Of a stretch of 64,000 nt of DNA, positions 1 to 11,027 are shown one piece after another. Made by a program: the position numbers and the translations under genes. This stretch comes from Ophiura sarsii (Eukaryota; Echinodermata; Ophiuroidea; Amphilepidida; Ophiuridae). The notes under the pieces are model-generated. The model ran no database searches, was not told the origin of the DNA, and saw nothing but the letters and a program-made list of their open reading frames with translations. The stretch's first letter is position 1. The number at the start of each line of letters is the position of its first letter. The stretch is from contig CM069459.1 in the NCBI GenBank assembly GCA_035610835.1, positions 29,610,366-29,674,365 of the forward strand, in the 5' to 3' direction.

Positions 1-28
1 NNNNNNNNNNNNNNNNNNNNNNNNNNNN
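1..28. other. Assembly gap (N)
   Basis: Twenty-eight unknown bases at the window start; no content can be read. Confidence 0.99.
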
Positions 29-1015
29 CTTTATGTAAAGAGTATCTTTGCTGCCCAATGACTTGCAGCAAGTCTACATGAGCGTCGCTTGCGGCGGAAA
101 CCGGCGCATTATAAATATCCACTTTTATTAATATTATTATTATTATATCGGTATCGGTGATTTTATGAATCACTTGTGGATATCGTAGTTACTCCATCGG
201 GTTAATACCAGATATTCACGACTTCATTGAGTGAATACTGTAGATATTCCCGATTTCATTGGCTTCAATGGGTGGATACTGTAGATATCCATGACTTCAA
301 AGAACGGATGTTGCGGATTTACAAGAGAGTTTAACCTTCATTTCACGGAGTGGAAGTTTTATGCCCAATAAGACATACCTGGTATTTCCTGGTTTCCCTA
401 GTAGGTGAATCTAATTTTGAGAAGTATAAAGTTGTGCTGATTAAGAGATTTATTATAGATGCTGAAGACCCCCCCCCCCCCCCCATTCATAAATACCAGG
501 AAGTTTATATTTGGTGTGACACTTCCATGAAGGGAAATCAAAACCTACAATATTTTGTGACTATGTTGTAATAATAATCAGACGAGGAAAGGGAAAATAA
601 ATTGACTAATATGTTACTATAGAAACCAAGTGCTGACTTGTTCTGTCTGTTCATTCTGTGTTTGTTGTTGCTAAGAGGTGAATGTATCCACGCGGGCACT
701 CAATCGTAGTCTTTGTCAAAGACGCCTCTTGAGTGCCGAGCGAAGCGAGGGCGAGTCACGTTGAAATATGGTTGCTTTTTTAAACAACATGATTTCAACA
801 TCTTTTCAACTACATTATGTGCTTTGTTGAAGTAACGCTGAATATTGACGTTGATTCAACGTTGTTGAATGTTGAATGGACTTGTAAAAATCACGTTTCC
901 AAAAATCTGGAGCTATTTTGCATATTTTACTTGGCCTTATATTAGCCGAGTAAATTGTGCAAATCATTCATTAGCATAAATGAAATGGTACAAAAATTAG
1001 TACCAGTGCTCGTTT
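29..1015. other. Gene-free stretch with dispersed repeat fragments
   Basis: No convincing gene. Around 85-150 there is a fragment related, in inverted orientation, to the 'aagcgcc...gcaagcgacgctcatg' dispersed repeat seen again near 55150-55190. Around 180-310 a short degenerate unit ('gatatccatgacttca') recurs two or three times. A 16-C run lies near 469-484. Around 750-900 there is AACGTTGA-rich sequence like that at 2580-2757. The 73-codon open frame at 350-571 runs through the C run and resembles nothing I know. Confidence 0.6.
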
Positions 1016-1016
1016 G

Positions 1017-1223
1017 TACTCTCTAAATGTAAAACGAGTGGAAAGAGTGGAAATTCACTCAAAAAGGAGTGAAGTAAGTGAAACGCAGGACAACCTGTTT
1101 TAGAGTGGAAAAGTTAATTTTTCACTCTCAATAGAGTGGAACATTGTCATATAAAATCCCCTTTCACTCCTTGAAAGAGTGGAAAACCACGTGGAAAACC
1201 ACTCTTTTACATTTAGAGAGTAC
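1017..1223. mobile_element. Short TIR element (MITE), TACTCTCTAAATG family
   Basis: The two ends are inverted copies of TACTCTCTAAATGTAAAA. The interior is built from repeated and inverted 'gagtggaaa' / 'ttcactc' motifs, so nearly the whole 207 bp can fold on itself. It has no coding capacity. The superfamily is not clear from the flanks. Confidence 0.8.
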
Positions 1224-1241
1224 CATTTAAATTATGCTAAT

Positions 1242-2262
1242 GGTTTCACACCACTAAATAACGTCTGGCCCTACCCCCTTTGAGGCAATAGTCCAAAACC
1301 GACCCGTTTCTATGCCGAAACGGGAGACCTATTGTAAATTACAGTTTAAAATTAGGGTATTTACTACATGTTATGGCGAAATTAATATAGTGTGAATGTT
1401 GACAGACACAGACTTTAGGTCCAAAAAAATTGATACAATGATGATTTTTTAATATTTTTAAACATTTGTGTTCAGGTCATTTCCGGTATCTGACGCCATC
1501 ATCTAAATCAACAATTGCGTGTGACCAGGAAAACTCAACTCGTACTTTTTGAAAAGGCTCTAGCTCAAAAAAATGCCGGTTACCCCCCATATATGAGTTG
1601 TTGAGTTAGTAGTCATGGCTTTCATCTTCAAGTTGAAACCAAATTTCAAGATACCAGTTTCTTATAACGTCGAGAAATATCCATTTTAAAATTGTGCATT
1701 TCACGTGTAAGTCTATGTATGGGAGATGTATTTGGTGGTGTGCAACCTATAGGTTTTACACCACTAAATAACGTCTGGCCCTACCCCCTTTGAGGCAATA
1801 GTCCAAAACCGGCCCGTTTCTATGCCGAAACGGGAGACCTATTGTCATTTACAGTTTAAAATTAGGGTATTTACTACATGTTTAATGGCGAAATTAATAT
1901 AGTGTGAATTTTGACAGACACATCAGCGTTCTTTAGGTCCAAAAAAATTGATGCAGTGATGATATTTTAATATTTTAACAGAGACATTTGTGTTCAGGTC
2001 ATTTCCGGTATCTGACGCCATCATCTAAATCAACAATTGCGTGTGACCAGGAAAACTCAACTCGTACTTTTTGAAAAGGCTCTAGCTCAAAAAAATGCCG
2101 GTTACCCCCCATATATGAGTTGTTGAGTTAGTAGTCATGGCTTTCATCTTCAAGTTGAAACCAAATTTCAAGACACCAGTTTCTTATACGTCGAGAAATA
2201 TCCATTTTAAAATTGTGCATTTCACGTGTAAGCCTATGGGAGATGTATTTGGTGGTGTGCAA
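1242..2262. repeat. Two tandem copies of a ~510-bp unit
   Basis: The segment beginning 'acaccactaaataacg' near 1246 is repeated almost exactly from near 1757, with the same internal landmarks ('ctatgccgaaacggga', 'gtgtgaccaggaaaac', 'ggtggtgtgcaacc'). Small indels separate the copies. The open frame from 2137 lies mostly in the second copy and runs into a C tract, so I do not treat it as a gene. Confidence 0.85.
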
Positions 2263-2579
2263 CCTATAGAGCTAATTTGCACCTTTTATTCATTTAAACC
2301 TATTATTTTATTTGAATTAAGTCGATGCATTAATTTACACCATCGAATGTATATTGATATACACTTGTTTATGCATATTTTCGCACTGGTTATAAAGAAA
2401 GGTGATTGTTCACTTAACAAATGCGTATGCATAGTGTGCAAGAACATAAACATCCAAGAGTCAATGCCCTTGCAACCCCCCGCCCCCCCCCCCCCCCCCC
2501 CCCCCCCCCATTATCCCTGGTTGCCAAGCGATACAAAAGCTTCACACAGTATATTTTTAGGAAGAAATGAACACATTTT

Positions 2580-2757
2580 CTGTTGATTCAACATCGTATT
2601 TCAACCAAATTGACCAAAATTCAACATTGAATCAACGTTGAAATATGACGTTGAATGAACGTTGAAATTTATGGTTGGTACAAACTTTCAAATCCAACTG
2701 TTAATTCAACGATATTTCAACGTTGTTACAACGTCATTTTGCCCGCTGGGATGGTTC
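2580..2757. mobile_element. AACGTTGA-rich repeat end (CCCAGCGGGC terminus)
   Basis: Dense self-complementary motifs (TTCAACGTTGAA-like) end in 'cattttgcccgctggg'. This matches the general pattern of CCCAGC-ended non-autonomous DNA elements seen in fish and invertebrates. Only one end is clear; related sequence at 750-900 could be the other arm. No coding sequence. Confidence 0.5.
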
Positions 2758-3622
2758 CATTGCCTATTTAGCTCGGTTTTGTGTGACGTCAACCTGACAA
2801 GATATCAGGTGGTTATGAGAGAGGGCGCTGTCTATTTAATAAAGTACACAGTGTCGCCTTGAGTAGCACCCGGGTTCGTCACAGTATTAAGAACTCAATC
2901 CTGTACTTTGAAACACTGCTATTAGCGTCTCCAGACCCCACTTGGTGAGCATTTCAACAACTCCGTCGTCTGCCATGATGTCGCAAAGAGAGAGAGAAAG
3001 CCCAGGGAGAAAGCAGGGGCGGATCCTGGATTTCTGGAGATTAAGTGAAAAAACGAATTATCCATTTAGTGTGACATAACGGAAACAGATGAAAAATAGC
3101 AAAGTATCTCCAAAGTGCTTCATCATTTCGCCAAATTTAAAAGCCACAACGTACCTATTGGAATATTAACCGTTCTGAATTTCAAATATGTTTCAAAATT
3201 GAAATAAACACAGATATTCTCTCGTCTGCTAATCTAAACTTTTGTCCCTTCTCTTTCTAAGTATCATTCTTAAACAGCTAAGAAAGTTTAAGCAATCTCA
3301 TTGGTTCTCAGAGAAATCGGCGACATCTCTATGAGACAATAGAACACGGGGAGGTGGGCTTACGTTTTAACAGCGCGCCCGACCTTCACAATGCGTGGTT
3401 TTCTCCATAACGCGCACTTCTGCAGTGCGTCTTTAGCGCTTTTCCTGCGTTTATGCCGGCGCTGCGACGCTTACGCATGGTTTACTCATCGCATGTGATT
3501 GGATGGAATGTTTGTGGGCTATTCGATCCTAGCAGGGGTAAAAGTTGTCAAATGTGGACAATAAAATGTACTTATTTCTTTGATAAATGTCTAAAGTTAA
3601 TAAAGTATGATTGTTTAAGAAT
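2758..3622. other. Gene-free stretch
   Basis: I see no gene. A 'caggggcggatcctgg' motif near 3013 is typical of one end of a dispersed TIR element (a similar one lies at 12889). The sequence 'gagacaatagaacacggg' near 3331 is also part of the hairpin arms at 3623-3813. Confidence 0.5.
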
Positions 3623-3813
3623 GAGAATAAAGGTATTGTTTTTAGACCGTACCCGTGTTCTATTGTCTGACATAAATGCGTTCGATAGTATTATTTTTTG
3701 CGTAGAACAACTCCGCCTGCGGCGTCGTTGTTCTACTTAAAATAATACTATCGTCCGCATTTATGTCAGACAATAGAACACGGGTACGGTCTAAAAACAA
3801 TACCTTTATTCTC
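3623..3813. repeat. 191-bp near-perfect hairpin
   Basis: The arm from 3623 (gagaataaaggtattg...) returns as its reverse complement ending at 3813, with a loop of a few bases near 3718 and a few mismatches near the loop. It is most likely a foldback MITE. The small open frame at 3453-3740 is a by-product of it. Confidence 0.85.
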
Positions 3814-4339
3814 TAATTATTTATGGTGAATAAAGGGGAAAAAGATTCTAATTTTTGCACCTTTTTTAAAGATAAGAAGGAAACGATAGTGCATAGGTCT
3901 ATTCTGTGAGTGCCCAAATACTTTATACCTTTTGGAAAATGAATCAAAGAAAAAAAGGTGAATCTTACTATCATGTTGGATAAGCAGGTTCAGCTTGTTG
4001 ATATTTTTACAAGATGAGTGCTCTCAACCTAGACTCCATCCTACTGTCTTCCCTGTTTTACACACGGCGTGCTCAAATGTGTATTTGGTACGCCATTTTT
4101 AAAGATGGCGGCGATATAGAGGGACACGGGGACCCAGTCTAGCTCTCAGTCTAATGCCGTTTCTAAATTAATAAGACAACAATGGAGGAAAGTCAACCCC
4201 CTTTTTCGGAAAAAGAAAAGCTATATCATGATAACAAAAAATATATTTTCATGAAAAATTGGAACATTGAAAAATGTAACAAAAAAGGGGTTCGTTAACA
4301 CCACTATGTGATATAATTATGTAGTAAAAGAAAATGACA

Positions 4340-5560
4340 TTCTAATAAGAATCTGTTAACTGCAGGAGATAAGTGCCTTTAATCAGAGTTTTCCCTAAGG
4401 AAGGTCTGACAAGCTATTTATATGTAAAAAAGGTGCTGATTTAAAAAAAAAGTGAGTCTTATTGACGTCACTCACCAAAGTGTTTTTTTTTTTTTTGTAC
4501 ATCATCAGAGTATGGTAAATATGGTTTTTGTACATCATCAGAGTATGGTAAATATGGTTTTTGTACATCATCAGAGTATGGTAAATATGGTTTTTGTACA
4601 TCATCAGAGTATGGTAAATATGGTTTTTGTACATCATCAGAGTATGGTAAATATGGTTTTTGTACATCATCAGAGTATGGTAAATATGGTTTTTGTACAT
4701 CATCAGAGTATGGTAAATATGGTTTTTGTACATCATCAGAGTATGGTAAATATGGTTTTTGTACATCATCAGAGTATGGTAAATATGGTTTTTGTACATC
4801 ATCAGAGTATGGTAAATATGGTTTTTGTACATCATCAGAGTATGGTAAATATGGTTTTTGTACATCATCAGAGTATGGTAAATATGGTTTTTGTACATCA
4901 TCAGAGTATGGTAAATATGGTTTTTGTACTTCATCAGAGTATGGTAAATATGGTTTTTGTACATCATCAGAGTATGGTAAATATGGTTTTTGTACATCAT
5001 CAGAGTATGGTAAATATGGTTTTTGTACATCATCAGAGTATGGTAAATATGGTTTTTGTACATCATCAGAGTATGGTAAATATGGTTTTTGTACATCACC
5101 AGAGTATGGTAAATATGGTTTTTGTACATCATCAGAGTATGGTAAATATGGTTTTTGTACATCATCAGAGTATGGTAAATATGGTTTTTGTACATCATCA
5201 GAGTATGGTAAATATGGTTTTTGTACATCATCAGAGTATGGTAAATATGGTTTTTGTACATCATCAGAGTATGGTAAATATGGTTTTTGTACATCCTCAG
5301 AGTATGGTAAATATGGTTTTTGTACATCATCAGAGTATGGTAAATATGGTTTTTGTACATCATCAGAGTATGGTAAATATGGTTTTTCAAGATAGTGTTA
5401 GTCAATAAAGGGTGCTGAGTTCTAAAGTGGCATTTTTGAACACAATTTATGGCGTTTCTATATCATTTTGACAATTTATTTTTTGCCAAAAATGTCAATT
5501 TGTTGGCCAAATTGTCATCTTTTGCAATTTGTTTTAAAAAAAAACTCAGATGGTTTGTAC
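4340..5560. mobile_element. Left inverted end of a large repeat (partner at 11895-12850)
   Basis: The outer part ('aggagataagtgcctttaat', 'aaggaaggtctgacaagc', 'gtgctgattt', 'agtcttattgacg') is found in reverse complement at 12705-12850. The inner part ('ctgagttctaaagtggc', 'ctatatcattttgac') is found in reverse complement at 11930-12010 and again in the 183-bp units. The two ends enclose about 6.3 kb. This fits a large TIR-type element or a pair of inverted copies of one family. Confidence 0.65.
4497..5387. repeat. 33-bp satellite, 27 units
   Basis: The unit gtacatcatcagagtatgg(...)tttt repeats every 33 bp exactly 27 times (first GTAC at 4497, last at 5355), with only three variant positions visible (near 4929, 5100 and 5296). 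Because 33 is a multiple of three, frames without a stop in the unit stay open on both strands; the resulting 318- and 336-codon frames are artefacts. The same seed occurs once per ~183-bp unit in the inverted partner region. The near-identity of units points to recent expansion. Confidence 0.95.
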
Positions 5561-5910
5561 AGATGTCTTTCACACGCCTACATTATGCCAGACCGGTACA
5601 GATTCCAAGAAAAATACTTTAAATGACCCTCTTCATAAGTTTTATTTGGCAATTTTGACATTTTTAACACCAACATTATAACCTTAATTATGATCTTAGA
5701 TGTTGTTGGTCTTTATGTCAACTTTTGCAATTTGTTTTTAAGAAACTCAGATGGATTGTACAGATGTCTTTCATACGCCTACATTATGCCAGACCGGTAC
5801 AGATTCCAAGAAAAATACTTTAAAATGACCCTCTTCATAAGTTTTATTTGGCAATTTTGACATTTTTAACACCAACATTATAACCTTAATTATGATCTTC
5901 GATGTTGTTG
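5518..5910. repeat. Two tandem ~194-bp units
   Basis: The sequence 'cagatgtctttca(c/t)acgcctac' through 'gatgttgttggtcttta' occurs twice in a row. The end of the unit ('caacattataacctta') reappears inverted at 7375-7425. Confidence 0.85.
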
Positions 5911-7430
5911 GTCTTTATTAAAGATTTTGTTTTGATGGTGGATATGATAATGGAAAGGTATTTTACCTATCCAGTCTGTATTTCAATCATCATTATCATC
6001 ATATTACTTTTTCCACATTCACTGATTCTTCTTCGCCATCATCATGGTTTGGTAAACGCCATTTACCTCTCTCCAACCAAGATGTGTGGGCTCAAGGTTC
6101 TCTAGTAGAGTAATTGTGTGTGCATTCTTCCATATTATGCCATAGATGCACCTTGAAATGTTTTGAAACAGTACGTCTTTACATGGTGAGAGAATACCTG
6201 CATCGGTACTATTTTTTCTCCAAGAGACGGTCTTTTGCTCGATCTGTATTTCTTATGGATGACAACCTTCCATTACTATATAGAGAGAGCACATATATTG
6301 TTCAAAAAGTGTACATGTATCAGAATCAACAATCTGATGTTGCCTAGCCCTTCTAGATTGAGAAACAAATTCAACTTTATTCAGTGGGTTCACCTTTCCT
6401 CCCCTTAAGAAGGATAATGTGTATGACCACACCCGTCAGAGCATGATATATATAATTACCCTGACAATGCTGTGCAGAGACCAAGATGTTTTGCTAGTGC
6501 ATATATATCAGCAAATCGACACACCTTCTAGTGGTATTACTTGAATGTCCAATGTCCATCCGCACATTGCAGTCGTTTAGCTGATTTGCATGATACAAGA
6601 GGATGATCATGACATCAGTTTCTGTTGCACGGATAACAACATTCTGTCCTGGAACTATTTTAGTCAAGCCTTGTATCATGTGTATCGGCTTCAACGTTTC
6701 CTTTTGAAGAGTTTGCTTTTTATTTGAGACATGTCTGATCCTCATGTGCTACAACAACCATCTTTGTCTTGATATCATATGCACTTATCATCTTTTCATT
6801 CCTCGATTATGTAGTTCTGCTGTCAAGAGTACAAACGTAAACTTTGGAAACCCCGTGAAAATGTGATCACACACAAAGAGCCAGTGGTAGTTGATACAAA
6901 CCGAGCAATCAAGACCATCCATTAGAAAAAACCAAAGGGTGTTGATGCAGATCAAACATGCAAAGACGTACTGTTGCAAAATATTGCAAGGTGCAGCTAT
7001 GTGGCATTTCTATGAAAGAATGCACACCTAATCCACTATCAAGAACCTTGAGCCCAAAGATCATGGTTGGAAAGCAGTAAATAGAGTTGACCTACCATGT
7101 TGGTTTATTGGTTATCAAATTCCAGCCATGGAAGCGGAAGATGTTAACAAGTTGATGATGATGATGACGAAGAAGAATAAGAGAATGAATATAAAGTTGA
7201 ATCAGATGTGGATGCGGAAAAAGACAGTGATAATGATCATGGTGATAGAAATATAGACTAGATAGGTCAAGTACCTTTTCATTAGCAGCATATAGACTGA
7301 TATTGGGACTCTTACCTTTCCACTATCCACCATCAAACCAAACTCAAATACAGACCAATATTATCTACGACTGTAATTAAGGTTATAATGTTGAGTGTTA
7401 AAAATGTAACAATTGGCAAAGAAATTACGA
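5640..7430. mobile_element. Inverted duplication around a decayed transposon ORF
   Basis: Sequence from 5640 to about 6330 on the plus strand is similar to the minus strand from about 7430 down to 6680. Shared landmarks include 'ttggcaattttgac', 'gatggtggata', 'gggctcaaggttct' and 'cagtacgtcttt'. The arms have diverged, so this is an old foldback. It sits inside the larger inverted repeat 4340-12850. Confidence 0.6.
6375..6790 (-). pseudogene. Decayed transposon-associated ORF (EADTH / ATDTDV / HALTGCD type)
   Basis: Reading the minus strand, one frame shows VEADTHDTR. After a frameshift, another shows NVVIRATETDVMIIL and CNVRMDIGHSSN. After an in-frame stop it continues as HALTGVV...LKGRKGEPTE. 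From family knowledge, uncharacterised transposon-borne proteins of many invertebrates carry EADTH..., ATDTDV and HALTGCD...RKGK.KP in this order. I infer a broken copy with a frameshift, a stop and loss of the GCD signature. Its superfamily and activity are not known to me. It lies at the centre of the inverted duplication 5640-7430, so it may mark the parent element. Confidence 0.65.
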
Positions 7431-7642
7431 AAATAATCAATAACCCTAACACTACCATATACCCCAAAATACCACGACTGGGCACGTTGGTACCACCCGG
7501 CGTGGAAGTTTTTTGATGAAAAAATGGACCCAATACATACAGTCTGGGCAATACACTGCCCAGAACTGTGCTTGACAGCCGTGGTGAAGTGCGGAATCCC
7601 TCGCCTCTGGTGCGAGAGGTCCCTGGATCAAATATCGGGGGG

Positions 7643-10479
7643 AACTCAAAAACGCGTTGAAAAAGAGCAAAAATGGGAAATCTCCAGGTTCAGATGGTTT
7701 CAGTTACGAATTTTATAAAGTCTTCTTTAAAGACATATCTTGTTTCCTGTTACGTTCACTGAATTATGCCTATAAACATGGCACTTTATCAGTTACACAA
7801 AAATACGGTATCATTACCCTGTTACCTAAAGGAGAAAAACCTAGGCAATTTTTAAAGAATTGGCGGCCTATTTCTTTGTTAAATGTTTCGTATAAACTTG
7901 CATCTGCCTGTATCGCAGAGAGAATTAAATCTTACCTCTTGAACATAATCCATGAAAATCAGAAGGGGTTTGTAGCTGGCCGATATATAGGGGAAAACAT
8001 TCGTTTGATGTACGATTTGCTTTTTTTGACTGAAGAAACAAATATACCTGGATTGTTTTTATCAATAGATTTTGAGAAAGCTTTTGATTCTGTGTCACAT
8101 TTATTTCTGAGAAAGGTTCTTCATAACTTTAATTTCGGCCCATCTATCCAAAAATGGGTTAAGGTGTTTTATAACCAGGCTTCAGCTTCAGTTCTAGTTA
8201 ATGGGTTTTTGTCAGAGTCGTTCTTGGTTGGCAGAGGTTGTCGACAAGGCGATGGTTTGAGTCCGTATTTATTTCTTCTTTGCGCCGAAGTCCTTGGGTT
8301 AATGATTCGTAGCAATGAAAATATTAAAGGAATTTTAATTGATGACATAGAATTCAAGCTGTCTCAATATGCAGATGACACAGTAATTTTCCTAGATGGT
8401 TCAGAAAATTCAATGAATGCTGCATTTCGTACATTGGATGTTTTTGCAAACATATCTGGTCTTAAGGTTAATATTGAAAAAACACAAGCAGTGTGGATTG
8501 GTTCAAAAAGAGGTAGTAACGATGTTCTTTGTAAAAATATTAATGTAAAATGGGTTAATGAAGATGATACCTTCAAAACACTAGGTATTGCTTTTTCAAC
8601 TAATATAGAGAGTATGATAAAGGCAAATTATGATGATGTTTTGGAATCAATACGGAAGTTAATACATAACTGGTCAAGAAGGAATCTTACCGTGTTAGGT
8701 AGAGTTACAGTAGTTAAGTCTCTCTTATTATCAAAACTTACTTTTTTAATCTTGACACTTCCGAATCCCTCAGAGGTATTTATAAAGGATCTTAACAGGT
8801 TGCTCCACAATTTTATATGGAAAGGGATGGATAGGGTCTCAAGAAATCAAATGATTCAAGATTACAGTAATGGGGGAGTAAGAATGGTAGACATCCAGGC
8901 TTACATACATGCTTTGAAATCAACTTGGATCAGAAGAATTTTGAAAGCAGGGGATCTTCAATGGGTGAAAATGTTTTACAAAGTAACACAAATTAATCAT
9001 ATTTTGGACATTGCAGGTGGATCTTCAGATATTAATAAGTTTTTAAAACGCTGGAATAAAATAAATTATTTTTGGAAGGATGTTTTCAATGCATGGAGTG
9101 AGATTGCAAGAAATAATCTGCCTAAGTTGAATACTGATTTTTTGAGGAATTCCATATGGTATAATGACAACATCAGACTCGGTAAAAAGACAATATACTA
9201 TCGTCACTGGGTAAAAAATGGTGTAAACCTTGTTAATGATCTTATTGATGAAAATGGTGATTTTCTCTCCCTGGATGTGTTCAGGACAAAGTATAACATT
9301 CGGACCAACTTTCTAGAATATGGCGCAGTGATAAATTGTGTCAAAAAATCTTGTAATCATATTCTGAGGAACAATACGATCTGTATTCAGCGTCCGTTTA
9401 TACCTTTCAATTTTGATATTGTGATACTTGATGATAAAGGATCTAGAAGGCTGTATGAAATCCTGATCTCATCTAGGGAGGTAAAAAGAAAATTTACTGA
9501 GAAATGGGAAATTAAGGTGAATACGAGGTATGATTATACCAAATGGTCAATTGTTTTTACCATACCTTTTAAATGTACTCAAGATACAAAATTAAGATGG
9601 TTTCAGTATCGTTTGACTCATAGAATTTTGGGTGTAAATTCTTTTTTGGAGAAAATTGGCAGGAAAGATTCAAATTTATGTACTTTCTGCAAAAACGCAG
9701 AGGAAACAATTGTTCATGTTTTTTGTGAGTGCCCAATCACATTAGCTTTATGGATAGATGTTGTTAACTGGGTAAACCAAAAGATTGATATTCGGTTAAT
9801 TTTGGATAAGCAAATGCAACTTTTTGGAATTTTAGACAATACCATGGGTGCACTTAATGTTATATTATTAATATGTCGATTCCTAATATACAAGATGAAA
9901 ATGAAGGAAGGAATACCAACAATTCAATTATTTGAGAGAGATGTAACAAAGTACATTGCTATGGAAAAATATATTTTTATCAAGAATGGGCTTACCGATA
10001 AATTTACCAAGAAATGGGATGATTTTTCGGTTTTATGTAATACATTATAATTCAGAGGTTTGATACTTAGGGGGTCGGGACGAGTAAGGTTATCTGTGGG
10101 AGAAGTTACGAAGGGTGTGTCTTCATGGCGAGACTGCGAGCGGGCGCATGGCTGTCTCTCGAATTGCTGTGGTGAATTGTATATTAATTCGGGTGACCGT
10201 GGTGCGTTCGCGAGTGGTTTCGTCATGGTATTTTTCTTTTAAAGAAAATTGTATTGTTTTTGAAGACGCTTTTTGGGTTTTTTTTTCTTCTCAGAGATGC
10301 TTTTGGTCCTGACCCCTTGGGAATGTGAACCCAATATGTGATTTTATTATTGTACTTATATCTGTGACGTGACATTTTAAAGCAGGGGTCTGGGGACCAT
10401 TATTGTATGTTTTCTCTCCTTTCCACCAGACCCTAGTACAGGCAAAGAGAAACAAGGGGAAAAAAAAAAAAAAAAAAAA
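7643..10479 (+). mobile_element. 5'-truncated L1-like LINE with poly(A) tail and TSD
   Basis: The inserted segment is bounded by TATCGGGGGG on both sides (7633-7642 and 10480-10489), and the 3' end is a run of about 20 A. A target-site duplication plus poly(A) and 5' truncation is the standard result of target-primed reverse transcription. The copy retains the reverse transcriptase and 3' part of ORF2 plus about 400 bp of 3' UTR; the endonuclease part is missing. The open frame is undamaged, so the insertion is young. Confidence 0.93.
7645..10050 (+). CDS. LINE ORF2 fragment: reverse transcriptase, L1/Tx1-like
   Basis: The uninterrupted frame of about 800 codons starts at the truncation point, so no natural start codon is present. 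Motifs in order, counted from position 7657: SPGSDG (about 9-14), NWRPISLLN (about 67-75), FVAGR.IGENIR (about 104-115), FEKAFDS (about 139-145), GCRQGDGLSPYLF (about 194-206) and the catalytic YADD (about 238-241). A C-terminal Cys-His motif, CTFC...HVFCEC (about 674-691), matches the zinc-knuckle-like end of L1-type ORF2. The endonuclease domain that normally precedes the RT is absent. RT activity would copy LINE RNA into a nicked target, but this copy cannot move by itself. The L1/Tx1 clade assignment is inferred from motif wording and the poly(A) tail. Confidence 0.93.
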   Translation, partial: LKNALKKSKNGKSPGSDGFSYEFYKVFFKDISCFLLRSLNYAYKHGTLSVTQKYGIITLLPKGEKPRQFLKNWRPISLLNVSYKLASACIAERIKSYLLNIIHENQKGFVAGRYIGENIRLMYDLLFLTEETNIPGLFLSIDFEKAFDSVSHLFLRKVLHNFNFGPSIQKWVKVFYNQASASVLVNGFLSESFLVGRGCRQGDGLSPYLFLLCAEVLGLMIRSNENIKGILIDDIEFKLSQYADDTVIFLDGSENSMNAAFRTLDVFANISGLKVNIEKTQAVWIGSKRGSNDVLCKNINVKWVNEDDTFKTLGIAFSTNIESMIKANYDDVLESIRKLIHNWSRRNLTVLGRVTVVKSLLLSKLTFLILTLPNPSEVFIKDLNRLLHNFIWKGMDRVSRNQMIQDYSNGGVRMVDIQAYIHALKSTWIRRILKAGDLQWVKMFYKVTQINHILDIAGGSSDINKFLKRWNKINYFWKDVFNAWSEIARNNLPKLNTDFLRNSIWYNDNIRLGKKTIYYRHWVKNGVNLVNDLIDENGDFLSLDVFRTKYNIRTNFLEYGAVINCVKKSCNHILRNNTICIQRPFIPFNFDIVILDDKGSRRLYEILISSREVKRKFTEKWEIKVNTRYDYTKWSIVFTIPFKCTQDTKLRWFQYRLTHRILGVNSFLEKIGRKDSNLCTFCKNAEETIVHVFCECPITLALWIDVVNWVNQKIDIRLILDKQMQLFGILDNTMGALNVILLICRFLIYKMKMKEGIPTIQLFERDVTKYIAMEKYIFIKNGLTDKFTKKWDDFSVLCNTL

Positions 10480-10616
10480 TATCGGGGGGATATTTTGGTC
10501 GATTTTCCGCGTTGAAGAAAAAATTCTGAAAAAAGTTGGGGGAAGTGTAAGGGTTAACAAGCAATTTTTTGATTTTTTTTTTTTTTTCTTCAAAAATTTT
10601 CTAAGTTTTGTTAATA

Positions 10617-10894
10617 TAACCCTAACACTACCATATACCCCAAAATACCACGACTAGGCACGTTGGTACCACCCGGCGTGGAAGTTTTTTGATGAAAAAA
10701 TGGACCCAATACATACAGTCTGGGCAATACACTGCCCAGAACTGTGCTTGACAGCCGTGTTGAAGTGCGGAATCCCTCGCCTCTGGTGCGAGAGGTCCCT
10801 GGATCAAATCCCGGGGGGATCGGGGGGATATTTTGGTCGATTTTCCGCGTTGAAGAAAAAATTCTGAAAAAAGTGGGGGGAAGTGTTAGGGTTA
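10617..10894. mobile_element. TAACCCTAACAC-ended element with tRNA-like internal box
   Basis: Termini are TAACCCTAACACT and AGTGTTAGGGTTA. The interior has 'ggtaccacccggcgtgg', 'gtctgggcaatacac' and 'gtgcgagaggtccctgg' followed by 'atcaaatcccgggg', which resembles a tRNA B box (GGWTCRAATCC). It is the uninterrupted partner of 7441-10555. The same layout recurs around 51065-51312. It could be a tRNA-derived SINE-like element or a TIR element that captured a tRNA fragment. Confidence 0.8.
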
Positions 10895-11027
10895 AATTAA
10901 AGAATTTTCATTGTATTATGTACCGCTCCTGCATAAGATAGGCTTGTAAAACACATCTGTATAAATAATATAATATAAAAGCTGAATGCAAACTGCTTAT
11001 CCACAAAAATAGCCTGTGTAAGTAAAT

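Larger units (their letters stand above)
7441..10555. mobile_element. TAACCCTAACAC-ended element split by a LINE
   Basis: It starts with TAACCCTAACACT at 7441 and ends with a slightly degenerate inverse (agtgtaagggtta) near 10555. Without the LINE insertion the sequence matches the complete element at 10617-10894 almost base for base. It includes a tRNA B-box-like 'ggatcaaat' that in this copy reads into the LINE target site. Confidence 0.85.

Noticed and set aside
4497..5387. CRISPR-like array
   Set aside because: Direct tandem units with no unique spacers in a eukaryotic context; it is a satellite.
4395..5408. 336- and 318-codon repeat proteins on opposite strands
   Set aside because: Both are translations of the 33-bp satellite, whose length is a multiple of three; no start context, domain or splice evidence.
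9924..10226. 100-codon minus-strand frame at the LINE 3' end
   Set aside because: Antisense to the end of LINE ORF2 and its UTR; no support.
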